This document shows, one piece after another, positions 25,577-36,616 of a DNA stretch of 64,000 bases. The notes beneath the pieces are model-generated. The model saw only the letters and a list, made by a program, of their open reading frames with translations. It made no database searches and was not told where the DNA came from. This stretch comes from Blastomussa wellsi (Eukaryota; Cnidaria; Anthozoa; Scleractinia; Plerogyridae). The stretch is from assembly GCA_947652115.1 (NCBI GenBank), contig OX393567.1, positions 932,041 through 996,040 of the forward strand, read 5' to 3'. Position 1 is the first letter of the stretch. Every line of letters starts with the position of its first letter. A program made the translations under genes and the position numbers.

Positions 25577-28500
25577 GTTTCTGAGAGCACAAGGAGCTAT
25601 TAACATTTTATAAAAGAATTCATAATTTTGTATATAGAAAGTACGATAAATTATTTTAATTGAGTACAGAATATTGTGATTTTTTATTCCAACTTTTGGT
25701 TTTCACACGGATAGCACCAGCTAGTTTTTATTAAATAACACGCGGGAAGCCATCTGTGGAAGCACGGAACAACGATCTCCAAAGCTTCTGTAAAAGAACT
25801 GAACATCACGATGTCACGATGACATGTCAAATATTTTTAAATATATCTCAATATTTTGCATGTGCACAGGGCTTGATATTAGGATAGTTAAGTAGTTCCC
25901 ATGACATTTTGAAACACAACAGACAAAACAGTGTTATAATAGGTCATTTTAAAAATATTAAAATACTTTTATTAAAACTCTATAAATTTGACTGATGGCA
26001 ATGGAGAATATATTTAGAACGAGATTACGCCCAGGCAAAAAATGAATAAGAAATTAACTTATTTTGATGCATGATGCATTCCTTTAAACTGTCAAGTTAG
26101 GTACTTAGATATTTTTATTTATTTTCCTGTGCGAGAGTAGTTTTGTGGGATCGGCTCGCAAGAAAGTGGGGCGAGTGTTTGTTCGCTTGAAGAGTGCGAA
26201 GCATTGAAGCGTGAATTTCAAGTCACGCGAGTTTTTCTTCCCCTCCCTTGCGTGTTCAACACGCATGTACGCGTTATCGGCCTTATAAAACAGAAAGACA
26301 ACTGATCATCTATCGCTTTGTTACTCAGGGATGTGGTAAACATAGCATCAAGGTAAAGTAGCATGAAGGCTTGATTCAGATGGTTATTATTGTTATTCAC
26401 TTCAGTCAAGGACTCTTTGCGACGACGTTCCGGTGCGGATGGCCACAGCAATTTTAAGCGAAATTAACTATATTTTTATCTAGTCGCTAAAAATAGAAGA
26501 GACGCGTTTAATTTTTAGTTTTAGATAGCAATCTGCATTTAAAAAACACTCTTTCCAGCACTCATTCTTGTTATTAGGAACACTGAATATAAACACAAGA
26601 AGCCTGCGTGTAACCTCGTTCCCAGGGTCTCTCATCTTCCCGCCTCCGGGAGGGCGGGAAGATGGGAGACCCTGGGAACAAGGATGGCCTGCGTGCAGCC
26701 GTCTGTTATTTCCTCAGGCTAAAGCAAACACACAAGAAAACAAAATTATTTGTTTTTCTTGTGCTTATGTGTGTTATTAACAAAGACAACATAAGAAGAA
26801 TGAGTGCATTCCTTCTTTTATAAGACAGTTATTCACCGTTACCATTTTATCTTATTTGTCGCAGCTTCGCCGTGGTTTGCGCATTTTGAAAAAAAAAATA
26901 TTCTAAATTTTTCAAATTCGTCATTTGTAATCCGTCTCAATCTTTCCCAGTCTTAACCATCCTCGTTCCTCATGACGGTTTGGCTTAGTATAACTTCATA
27001 GGTGTTTTTCTTTCTTTATAAACATCATTTTTAAGCGTTTCTACATTTCAGTAAAGAGTAATTTTTTTCGTCTCAAAAATGACTCGAAATTTTCCTTTAA
27101 GAAAAACTCCCTCCTCCCAAATATGCCCAAAAATCATTCAAAAATTTACAAAACACCACAAAGCATTGATTGGTGTTTTCAACGTAGGGTTTTGGCATTC
27201 CTTGAAAAGCAAACGAGATATTTGCATTAAATGACGGAAAAACGGCTTTCAGCTTAGTGACTACGATTAGATTTTTTATTTCAGAAAAAAAAAATTTATT
27301 TCACTGTTTCGAGTTTCGTTGAAAAAACAGCTATTGCAAGACTAACGCACGTTGACCATTGTGTGCATTGTTGTTGAAGCTGAAAGCCGCGTGCCAATGT
27401 TCGTCAATAACATGACCCTTTTCGATTCAAATTAGTTTTCAAGTTCAGCTCTACAGGAGGGTGATAAAGGATTAAACATTTTGCGAAATTTGATATCGCA
27501 ATTCCCGAATATTCTTTAACTGAAGAATGTGACGTGTGGCAAATAACTAATATACTGGTTAAACATGAGTTAATAGCCAATATGTATTTGAACTGAATAA
27601 TTAAGTTTTGTTTTGTTGTGTTATTTTTAGGAAAGCAGAATTCATTCATTAAGAGGTTCTGTTTTCTTTTTATGATGAAATGGCGCGAAATCTTCATAAA
27701 CATGTTCTTTATAAACGTGAATTTTATACTATGAAGGCTTTTTTCATACAATGGCTCTGGCCTGGAAGGGAATTTAGTAATTCTTCGAGCTGTTTGTGTC
27801 ATGTGAGTTAAAATCATATATATACCGAGTGACTTGTACCTTGTTTCTCTCTGTTTGGCCTGGTAAAGCAAGGGTTGACATCTTTGTTCAAAGTGGCTGA
27901 AAATAATTGGGACACCTGCCGCTCGGAATGAGCCTATAGCAACAGTCATTGCTTTGCATACATAACGCAGGTGAGATCTTAAAATATCGCTATTCAAATA
28001 CTTCACAAAACACGGCAGAACTCACAAAATACTGCTGCCAAGGCTGGCAAAAATCTGTTTGCAAATAGAAAAGTGAAGTCCGCCGCCAGTCGGAAAATTA
28101 TTCAACTTTGCAAGGTAGGCGCTGTTGTTTCATTTGAACCATATCTCTTTACTTGAAAACTTCTTCCATGCATCTTGAGTATACTGTTATGCTAAAATTC
28201 ATAGAGCTCGAATGATTTATATATCAACAATGTACGAATGCTTAATATTTTAATGTTGTCGAAGAGGTAGTTTTCCCAAGCTTAAACAAGACTCGTAAAA
28301 ACAGCCATCTTTAATTTCTTTCGAAAAATCTGGTTGTCATGTTTCAAAGCGGGGTGAAACTCCATCCAAAATTTGACCTTTCAGTGCGTATAACTCAATC
28401 CGCCATCTTTATCTATACCTTAGAGGAATTAACAATTCCAATTTTAAAAGTTTGCCCGAATAACGCTAAATTGAAAGTTAAACTCAAAATTAGTTGCAAT

Positions 28501-30931
28501 GAGACAATAAAAATAAAACCAGCTAAGAAGTTTCCGTCGCTAATTATAATAAAAAAACCTCTAAAATGGCTTTTCAATTTTTGAACTTTTAACTAGTACC
28601 TGGCCGATTTAAATTCAAGCCACTGCAATTGAAATTATATCAGGGACGGTTTTATTGTATGGCTGTCACCGTTGCGTACGTGTAAAAAAGTAAAAAAAAA
28701 TCACAGAAATAAAGATCGATCCTCATAACATCTTCCAAATTTTAAAGGAACTTCAAAATTTAAATCTTTATACATTTCTCTCTTTAATGAATTGCAGAAT
28801 ATACCAACGCTATCTTTGAATAGTTTCCAAGTTAATTCTTTCAATTCGTCTCAATGCAAATATTTTTCGTGTGTAATGCAAATGTTTTTCCCGCGACAAC
28901 ATTGACAGTATCTGAAACGCTGATCGTACTTTAGCAACTTTCAGTCAAACATGACACTTGGGCAGAGAAAAGAGAACCAACTTTCGCCTACGTGAATGAC
29001 TCTTAAAACTTTTGCCATCTTCTAGCTCAACTGGTTTAAAATTTAGTGTTTTGTCAGTCATTAAACCTATAACAAAGCCTATTTTCCTGTTTTATAATAT
29101 TTTTTGGTTTTTAATTAATTTTTAGTAAAGTGCCTTTGCATCATTAAGGAAAGAATGCTATAAAAGTTAAACTATCATTCTATTTTAAACATCGATTCCT
29201 TAGCTCAAAATTCTCTTTAGATGAATCGAGGCAAAGGGTATGTCCTTTGGATCATGATGTCTTTCGGACAACAATAACTTGAATCAACAAATTTCTGTCT
29301 TGCCTACCACCCGTTAAATCCTCGTTAACTAGACTCGAAACTATTGATTTCGAGTTAAGATTCAGTGGCAAACAATATGGAGTTGTTTACTGCATGAAAT
29401 GATCCCTAATACAGGCGAGAGGCTTTGGCGTTACACCTGCACACCTGTAGCATAAGAATCAACATCAAAACTGCCTTTTGTTTTAAACTTCATAAACTAG
29501 TATTATTTAAAAAGTACAGATGGCATACACTCTTTATGCATACTGAAAGAAGGTTTTATTTAGTATAAATAACATGTAGCGGGGAGCTAGGAATAATTAT
29601 CTTTCAATAGTGTTTCCATATTTAATACTTAATATTGACAGCACCTGGTAACAGACGATTTTTTTATGTAGACAAGAATAAGTAGAACAAAAAACAGAAG
29701 AAATGTAAATATATGTATCACGCTTTTGGAAAACAGAAAGAAATTAGTCCTTCGGCGTTCGGGAACATTCTTTCGTTCGTTGACGCCCATTCTCGTCCCC
29801 AGAGTCGTTTGTCGCGGTTAGCCGGCTAGGCCTGTGCACGAGTAACAAGTGGTTCTGGGGACACATGATTTGATTGGCCAGAGTGTGACAAAGGAAATCC
29901 AATCACATCAATCGTTCTAAATCCATTTGTTGTAGGATTAGACGAAACATTTCATTTGATTGGACTCCACAGTATTTCTATCGCGCGCATACTTGCACAC
30001 AAATTCACTGACTGAAAAAAACATTGAAATTTCCTTAATTCAGTCGTCCCACACAGGTTTTATTCTGAGAAATACTAAACAGGGGAAGTTTGCGAGAGTT
30101 TTAATATTCTTTTGAACAAATTAAAATCTCAGGCTGTTTAGTTAATTTAATTGTTTGCTTCGAAAACAGAAAAAGCGTGAAATAAACTAGACAACATCAT
30201 TTGCTGACATTAGCTAACAGAGTTAAGGCGCAGGCCGGCGCTGCCTATATATCTAGTGTTCCTTCCCCAGGAAGCACAACGGCAGGACTGCGCTTTCGCA
30301 AGATGCTTAAACATTGACTTCTGAAAATAAGAAATCTATTAATTTCTTTTCTTACTGCGTTAGAGAGCGCATAAAGGACATCTGAGAGACTTCTGTGCTG
30401 TTATGACCTGTAACCTACTGACAAAGAATAGGGTTTGAACGGAGATTGAAAAGGTTGCCAGCAGTGATTGGCATTTAATAACTATTTCCAAGGAATTAAT
30501 ACCAAGAGAATGTGTTTGGGACGCATGTCAATTAAGAGGAACATTATTACGATAACAGAAAGTTTCTTCAACTTGCTGTTGTCAAAAGAATCATTAGTTG
30601 GGTCCGTTGCATGTGAATTACAGAGTTCAGCCAGCGATTGGGAACCTTTGTCAGACAGTAGCTTAACTTTGAATAAATACTGCATCGTTAATAACGAGAA
30701 ACTTCGTTATTTGTAAACACCTGTTTGTGAGGTAAAAATACTCTAATTCTTATTCATTTAAACCTTAAAAAGTGACAAATTGTTTTTCATTCTTTCACGC
30801 GGTGAAGTCGATGTTACTAATTGCGCGCGTTTGTTCTCTTTCAGAAATATTTTGTCTCTTGAGAAGCTCTCGCTGTTTGACCTTAGCTTTTTGTTGACAA
30901 AAGATGTTTGAACTTTTTCCTGATCTGGGTC
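25577..30931. other. Long AT-rich intergenic stretch
   Basis: No gene recognised. A 200-codon open frame on the minus strand (27404-28006) has no ATG at its 5' end, has few acidic residues and shows no domain. A hairpin MITE lies at 26608-26690. Sequence near 29780-29860 (TTCTCGTCCCCAGAG) resembles the termini of the element at 41328. Confidence 0.5.
26608..26690. mobile_element. Palindromic MITE (hairpin)
   Basis: CCTCGTTCCCAGGGTCTCTC and ATCTTCCCGCC form the left arm; GGCGGGAAGAT and GGGAGACCCTGGGAACAAGG form the right, with a loop of only a few bases. It is followed by GCCTGCGTGCAGCCGTCTGT, related to the hairpin at 49150-49215. Confidence 0.75.
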
Positions 30932-32284
30932 ATGCCGTTTATTAGAAGAAAGCGTTTGTGGAGTAAGGGAAAGGAGGGTATTTATATTGTAAGCCCGAAC
31001 GTAAATGACCTATCCGGGGGCAATTCAAAAGAACGCAAACGATCACCCGATATAGACGCCGGCATCAGTTCTGCGGGTAGTTCGGTTTCACTTGAAGAGA
31101 TTGAGGACTCGAAGAAACATCACCTTGTCAAAGAAAATTCGTTTGGGAGTGTATTCGGCTCGTTAGATTCACTAAGCGACGGAGAAGTTTGGGACTCGAT
31201 CTCCATGGAGGAAAAAGCAGTACGACTCCTTTCCACCCACCGAAGGCAGTCTGTGTTTCCAGAGCAGATTCACGTTGAAATTAATGAAGAAAAAACAGAA
31301 ACGAGTCCAGAAAAATACCTCGACAATGAAGATCATCACGTGGATCCAATCGACGACGAAACAGCTGCTCATGTACGGAATGTTGTGGCATCCATCTTGG
31401 AAAATTACAAAAATGATGACAGTGATTCTGATAGCTCCACCGCCGTTTCAGAAAATTCTGAATTAGATCTTAACGTTTCTTCCGACGAAGAATCTGATGA
31501 CAACAAAACAGAGGTGTTTGATTTTCACGCACATATCAAAAAAATCTGCAAACGCGACGATGGAAGTGATAGCGAGTCAGACGGTAGCGAGAGTGTCACA
31601 TCCGAAAAAGCCTTCAAAACCGCCGTTCGGAAAGCCATGAAGAAGATCAAGCGGGAGAGATCAGATGAACTAGACGACTCGGACAAAGAATCCGAGAAAG
31701 GTTCGGAAACCGACGGAAAATCTCCGCAAAGTGAGGACGATTCTTCTTCGGAATCCAGCGAGCAAGATGGCGACGACAGCGAATCATCCTCCACAGAAAT
31801 GGGGAGCTTTGAAATGGCGCGAGATGTGGATCCAGAAATCCAAGAGCTTATGGCTGGTGGATTAGTTATTGATCCGAAGAAAGGTCAGAAGGACGCATTC
31901 GATTCGCGCACTGTTTACAGATATTATATGAACAATGAGGGAAAGATTGATTCCGTACCGGACACAGTCGATAACCTGTCGGATGAAGCCGAAGATCCTC
32001 CGACAGAGAACACACAGGAGGACAATCTAGAATCAACTTTAGAACACAGCAAAGCGGAGGAACTTCGTTGGCCATATTCCAATTTTTATGTCAAAGAAAT
32101 CAAACAAGGAGCGCTTTCTTCAGAGAATTATGACGCGCTACCTTCCTATAGGTCGACCCAGGCCTCCGCGTCGCATCCTGGTCGCAAGAGAAATGTGATG
32201 TTGGGGCGAATTTGGTGGGTTGAATGGTGGGCTAGAGAAGATACTAAGATGAAATCAAGCGCCGACTTATCAAACTTATTATAA
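30932..32284 (+). CDS. Acidic Ser/Asp/Glu-rich protein of unknown function
   Basis: The ATG at 30932 gives 450 residues (MPFIRRKRLWSKGKEG...); eight codons upstream in frame there is only a TTG. The protein has a basic N-terminus, a long low-complexity acidic middle with many SDSE/DDSD runs interrupted by a basic, helix-prone block (EKAFKTAVRKAMKKIKRERS), and a more complex C-terminal third containing SFEMARDVDPEIQELMAGG and DSRTVYRYYMNNEGKI. Near the end there is an LPSY motif. No signal peptide or membrane helix is seen. Long acidic runs are common in nuclear and chromatin proteins, but that is a weak hint. AATAAA occurs at 32303-32308, just after the stop. The 1353-base intact frame makes a real gene likely; its function is unknown. 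Confidence 0.75.
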   Translation: MPFIRRKRLWSKGKEGIYIVSPNVNDLSGGNSKERKRSPDIDAGISSAGSSVSLEEIEDSKKHHLVKENSFGSVFGSLDSLSDGEVWDSISMEEKAVRLLSTHRRQSVFPEQIHVEINEEKTETSPEKYLDNEDHHVDPIDDETAAHVRNVVASILENYKNDDSDSDSSTAVSENSELDLNVSSDEESDDNKTEVFDFHAHIKKICKRDDGSDSESDGSESVTSEKAFKTAVRKAMKKIKRERSDELDDSDKESEKGSETDGKSPQSEDDSSSESSEQDGDDSESSSTEMGSFEMARDVDPEIQELMAGGLVIDPKKGQKDAFDSRTVYRYYMNNEGKIDSVPDTVDNLSDEAEDPPTENTQEDNLESTLEHSKAEELRWPYSNFYVKEIKQGALSSENYDALPSYRSTQASASHPGRKRNVMLGRIWWVEWWAREDTKMKSSADLSNLL

Positions 32285-32775
32285 ATGATGGTATGAGAAA
32301 CTAATAAACAGGTACACATAAAGGAGCTAAAACGTAGCCGAAGGCCGTAGTAAAACAACACCGTTTTCGGTTAGTTTTGCTTTCACATCAAATGAAGTTA
32401 TATAATATTTATTATGCCAGTATTCTACATCGTCCACAAAGAGTTAAAGACATTGAACATTTGTAGATTTGTGTGAAAAGCAATTAAGCAGGCCTGTACA
32501 GTTCTAGTAAAGCTAACTAATTCGTGCTACCTCGAAGTAAGAACCTCAGTAAATTTTTTGGAGGAGGATGTTTACTCAAAATATTTGTGAAAAATAAAAA
32601 CAAAACGCAAGATAGAATAAACCCAAAGAAAATATACGACATACAATAATACAACATGCATAAACGACTTGAATAGTGTGTGTTCCGTCTGTGTGTATTT
32701 GTTACGAGGTAATGTCATCGGCACTCGAGTGAATCGGTGAAGAATGTGATTGCGACAGAATCAGAATCAGCAAAA

Positions 32776-32801
32776 CACTTACTTACTTACTTACTTACTT
32801 C
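32776..32801. repeat. (TTAC)n microsatellite
   Basis: About six copies of ACTT/TTAC in a row. Confidence 0.85.
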
Positions 32802-33681
32802 TACTCAATGTATCGACAGACTGAATACAAAAAGGAGAAAAAATATATTGTTTAAGTAGCTAATAGGTAAGCTTTCTCTTAGGACTGTGCTGTAAAACAA
32901 ATATAAATAAAGGGAAGTGATTGGTAAAAGTGATAATAGTGAAAAGCACTCAGTGCCAGGAAACTCTCAATTCTACAGACCCTGCACCCATTGCGTGCCT
33001 ATGTTCATTCAATTACACTGGCGCTAGCGCGTTGGCCATTTCCGAGTTATCTTTTGCCTCACCGTCAAAACGAGTTTAAGTGCGAAACCATTCATATGGA
33101 AATGTGTTTTACCTGCATTTTCATTCTTAATAAAGCTAATCGATGTTTTTATCTCGAGCGCACAAAGATATTAATTGAATTGTCAAGGAACGATTATTGT
33201 ACCAATCAGAGCACACGTCCAATAATGGACATTTCAAAACCGGATGTAAAAGGTCGCAAAAGAACATAAGTATAAGTTTTCCTGTTGCCCTGACGACTTT
33301 ACAACTCCCTGTGCGGTCGCTTGTTAATCAACAACATTGCTTAAAAGAAAATATATTTTTTTAAATTTATCTTGTCTTTGTCGTATTACATGCTACCGTG
33401 AGAAGAAAAAATATCAATGACAAAAAAATGCCAAGGTAACAACGGGCGGCCCATACGTTGTATGTGATTTACGTGCCATTATGAGAAAGGTTCGAAAATT
33501 ACCCTGAATTCTACGTGTGGAAAAGATTGCAAATAAAAATGGCTTAACTTGTGTTTTACATGCGCTTCATTAGTGTTTCACTTGCGTAACCCAATACCAG
33601 AAGATAAGACCTACACCTATTTAATCAGCGGCCGAGTGACCGAGTCAATCAAATTCAACGAAAAGAGGGAAGAAAACAAAC

Positions 33682-33825
33682 AGACCAATTTAATATTCAA
33701 ACACGTTGCCGAGGCTTGGGAGAATAAAACAAAAGATTTTCCATCAAGGCTTAGGGATAAAAAAATAATTGCTTTGTTTTAGACCCCAAGCCTCGGCGCC
33801 ATGTTGGTATTTTAATAATTGGTCT
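33682..33825. mobile_element. Palindromic MITE
   Basis: AGACCAATTTAATATTCAAA and GCCGAGGCTTGG at the left pair, with mismatches, with CCAAGCCTCGGC and TTTTAATAATTGGTCT at the right. Confidence 0.7.
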
Positions 33826-34078
33826 ATCAGCCAAAAACATAACATAACGTGTTTATTCAAACAGATATAAACTATATACAATAGAAATCCATTAAGAACT
33901 ATTAACAACAGAACCTGGTAGACTATTCCAGTGCCGTACGATTCGGATAGGAAAATAATATTTCCAAAAATGTCTGTAAAAATACACCAGTTGAAACAAA
34001 CCTCGATCATTCACAAACCATGGGTAGGTGCACATTTTTTCAAAGCAGAACTTTACTCTCATGGTTTAATTTTCTGTG

Positions 34079-34159
34079 TGTCAGCACAGGCAGCCCAAGC
34101 TCACGTTGTGATCAGGATCATCCTGATTACAACGTGAGCTTGGGCTTCCTGTGGTGTCA
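34079..34159. repeat. Near-perfect hairpin
   Basis: CACAGGCAGCCCAAGCTCAC plus GTTGTGATCAGG pairs with CCTGATTACAAC plus GTGAGCTTGGGCTTCCTGTG around a five-base loop; probably a small MITE. Confidence 0.7.
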
Positions 34160-35835
34160 GTAATTAATTTTGTCTCAAATCGCTCTACCCATAACACTTT
34201 GCGGTAGTGCTTTACCATGTGCTTTTGCCAAACAAAGATGGCTCATTCCACAGGCCAACTACCCTCTGTTTGTGAAATGCATGTAATTACTGCCTGGAAA
34301 GTTCGTGAGAATTGATATTCAGGAGACACTATCTGCCAAAATTTTGTTCCAGTAGTGGATGTATTAAAGGCATTTTTACCTCTACGTTTTAATAAAGGTG
34401 TTAATTGAGTCAAGCGTGGTATACCTGTGGTACGGAGTCGGTTTCGGCCTCGGGCCGTACTCAAAATCTCTGAGAGAGCAAGTGACACACTCGAACACCA
34501 ACCCGCGGTCTGTCCAGTACAAGGGCAAGGATTCTGTTAAATAAAGAAACGCAAAATCCGTTTTCGAGATTTAAGAATCCAATCTTGGATCTTTTTTAAG
34601 AAACGCACCTTAATATGAGAGAATTTTTATCAAAAGGAGTTTCACTCTTAATTTCACATGCCCTTGAATATAATATGTAGTCAATAAAACTTGAGCCAAG
34701 TGATGGTTAATAACAAATATCAGGCAGTTAATAACAATGCATACGGAGGACCACACAACAAGGTGGCTGCGTTTTGTTGTTAATGGTACTTAATTCTAAA
34801 TATTGCAGACTTAAGAGCCTGCTTTGTTACGATTATTAGGATTACTTGACTCCTGTATCTTATGGTTACCCAATCGAAACGTGTTTTCTCCATTGAAAAT
34901 TTTGACCAAACAATAATCAGAGATCAAACCAATTCCTTCCTCGATATGTGAGTCACACCTTTTAAGAACACTCTTCCAACAGAACAAACTGGAACGAACT
35001 TCTAATACGCGCAGAATAACAACGTTTTTGCCGCTTGCCGCATTCCAGAATTTGCCCTAAAAACACGTGTCCAATATCGTTAACAGATGTTTCATTCAGG
35101 CGGTCTCAGCGTTTGCTCATACTCGGCGTAACCTAGCCTTGCGATGGGGCTGTACAAACATAAATGTTTCGGGGCACACCGTCCAAAATTAATTCAGTTC
35201 TCGCTCGCCATGAAGTCTCGGTTGTTGTGAACGTAGAAAGGGTGGAAAAATAAGGGGAGCTCTTTCCAGGAACAGGGGCCAATCTGTTTTTAAGGAAATG
35301 GATCTTGTTGGTTTCATTTTCGCTGTTTTAGCCGTAATTCGTATTTATAAAATTCCAAACCGCATGCTTGAGTCCAATATCTTACCCTGCAAAAACAGAA
35401 TGCTGAAACAGGTGATCGGGCAGCACTCGAAGATCTCTGATTCTTTCCTAAAAATATCGACACATAAATTTATGAGCTTTGTCTTTAAACTTTAATTGGA
35501 GTGTGATTGACATCGATTGGTAATATTCACTTTTAGAACTACGCCATTTCAGCGACGGTTTCGTGGGTGCCTCGAGACGTGAAATTGAGTGGGATTAAGA
35601 ACGTGTCGGTTCTTTGCTGAGGTCAAGGGCTAGGCCGGCTCACTATTGAACAGGTTTATTTATATTTGCATCTTATAAAAGTTTGTGTTTCAAACAGAAG
35701 AAGCGCAATATGGCCTAGAGTAGATTGAAACAAAAAGAACAATAAGCTAGATTAACGACAAACAGGATTCCATCCTCACAATTTTCAAGAGAACTTTCCT
35801 ACCCTCGAAAGGTAAGGAAGAACGACTTACGCTTG

Positions 35836-35843
35836 TGACGTCA
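35836..35843. promoter_or_regulatory. CRE-like palindrome TGACGTCA upstream of the gene at 36011
   Basis: Perfect CREB/ATF octamer 167 bases before the ATG at 36011, a position compatible with a core promoter. Not tested; chance occurrence is possible. Confidence 0.35.
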
Positions 35844-36010
35844 TACCAACCGGAAATTATCAATCCGGTGGCTGATTTAAAGCGGAGTAAGTTATGTTTT
35901 GAAGTCATTACAAATAAACAAGAGATACAGAATTATCCTTCATTCCTACAGATAACGACACCATCACACAAGAGTTAGTCTGAACTGTGATTTTATCAGC
36001 AGCGGGCTAG

Positions 36011-36616
36011 ATGGAGTTCAGCCGAATAGTAACAGATTTTGGGTTAAGTTTGGCGATAGCTTTTGTTTCGTTACCGAGTGTTTCATCGCAATGTGGCAGC
36101 GGCCAAGTGAAAACCTGTGCTAACGGACTTTGTGACGATGAGTGTGAAACGTCTAGTGCTTCAGCCAGTGGTGTGGAAGCGATAGTGGCTATTATGAGTG
36201 TTTCTGTAGTGTTAATCCTTGGTTTAGTTATACTGTTGGTTTATATATGCCTTAAACAAGGACCCTGGTCGCACACAATCGACGCAAATGACTCTAATCA
36301 TACTGCATGTGAAAGCACGTCTGTGGAAATTCCAGAATACCTGTTGCGGCGACGGTTTTCATCACTAAGTATGATGTCTGGCCCTCCGCCATATTTCAGC
36401 CTTTTTAGATTCATTTTGAACGAGAATGGTGAGTTAACAAGCACAGCTGTTATCGGAGAAAATGTAAGAACTGAGATTGCGCGCCTACCAAACGTCGATC
36501 AACCGCCTGACTACGCGGTTTTGTTTGGGCTATCACCACCACCGTACGAACACATTATACAAAGTGAACAGCCGACTGTTGTAGAAAGAAATGGCAGCGA
36601 CATTTCTGAATGTTAG
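36011..36616 (+). CDS. Type I membrane protein with three cytoplasmic PPxY motifs
   Basis: 201 residues from a true ATG, single exon. A hydrophobic signal peptide (about 1-27) is followed by a very short ectodomain with four cysteines (28, 36, 41, 45), a transmembrane helix (about 56-81) and a tail of about 120 residues. PPxY motifs are PPPY (125-128), PPDY (165-168) and PPPY (176-179). The first two continue as PPPYFSLF and PPDYAVLF, the same PPxYxxLF pattern as PPSYSSLF in the gene at 25124. The last two tyrosines are 11 residues apart, exactly as there. Expected topology is ectodomain outside, PPxY motifs in the cytosol where WW-domain proteins could bind. Family and ligand are unknown. 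Confidence 0.8.
   Translation: MEFSRIVTDFGLSLAIAFVSLPSVSSQCGSGQVKTCANGLCDDECETSSASASGVEAIVAIMSVSVVLILGLVILLVYICLKQGPWSHTIDANDSNHTACESTSVEIPEYLLRRRFSSLSMMSGPPPYFSLFRFILNENGELTSTAVIGENVRTEIARLPNVDQPPDYAVLFGLSPPPYEHIIQSEQPTVVERNGSDISEC

Larger units (their letters stand above)
32285..36010. other. Intergenic stretch with MITEs
   Basis: No gene recognised. It holds a (TTAC)n microsatellite (32776-32801), two palindromic elements (33682-33825, 34079-34159) and a CRE-like site at 35836. A 65-codon ATG open frame at 35298-35495 begins with a hydrophobic stretch but has no supporting features. Confidence 0.5.

Noticed and set aside
27404..28006. 200-codon minus-strand open frame
   Set aside because: Begins with GTG, few acidic residues, no domain, signal or membrane pattern; explained by AT-rich sequence.
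32781..32800. CRISPR-like direct repeats
   Set aside because: The TTAC, GATT and hexanucleotide repeats are simple tandem repeats without spacers, in animal DNA.
35298..35495. 65-residue ATG open frame with hydrophobic start
   Set aside because: Too short, no cysteines, PPxY or clean signal pattern to link it with neighbouring membrane genes.
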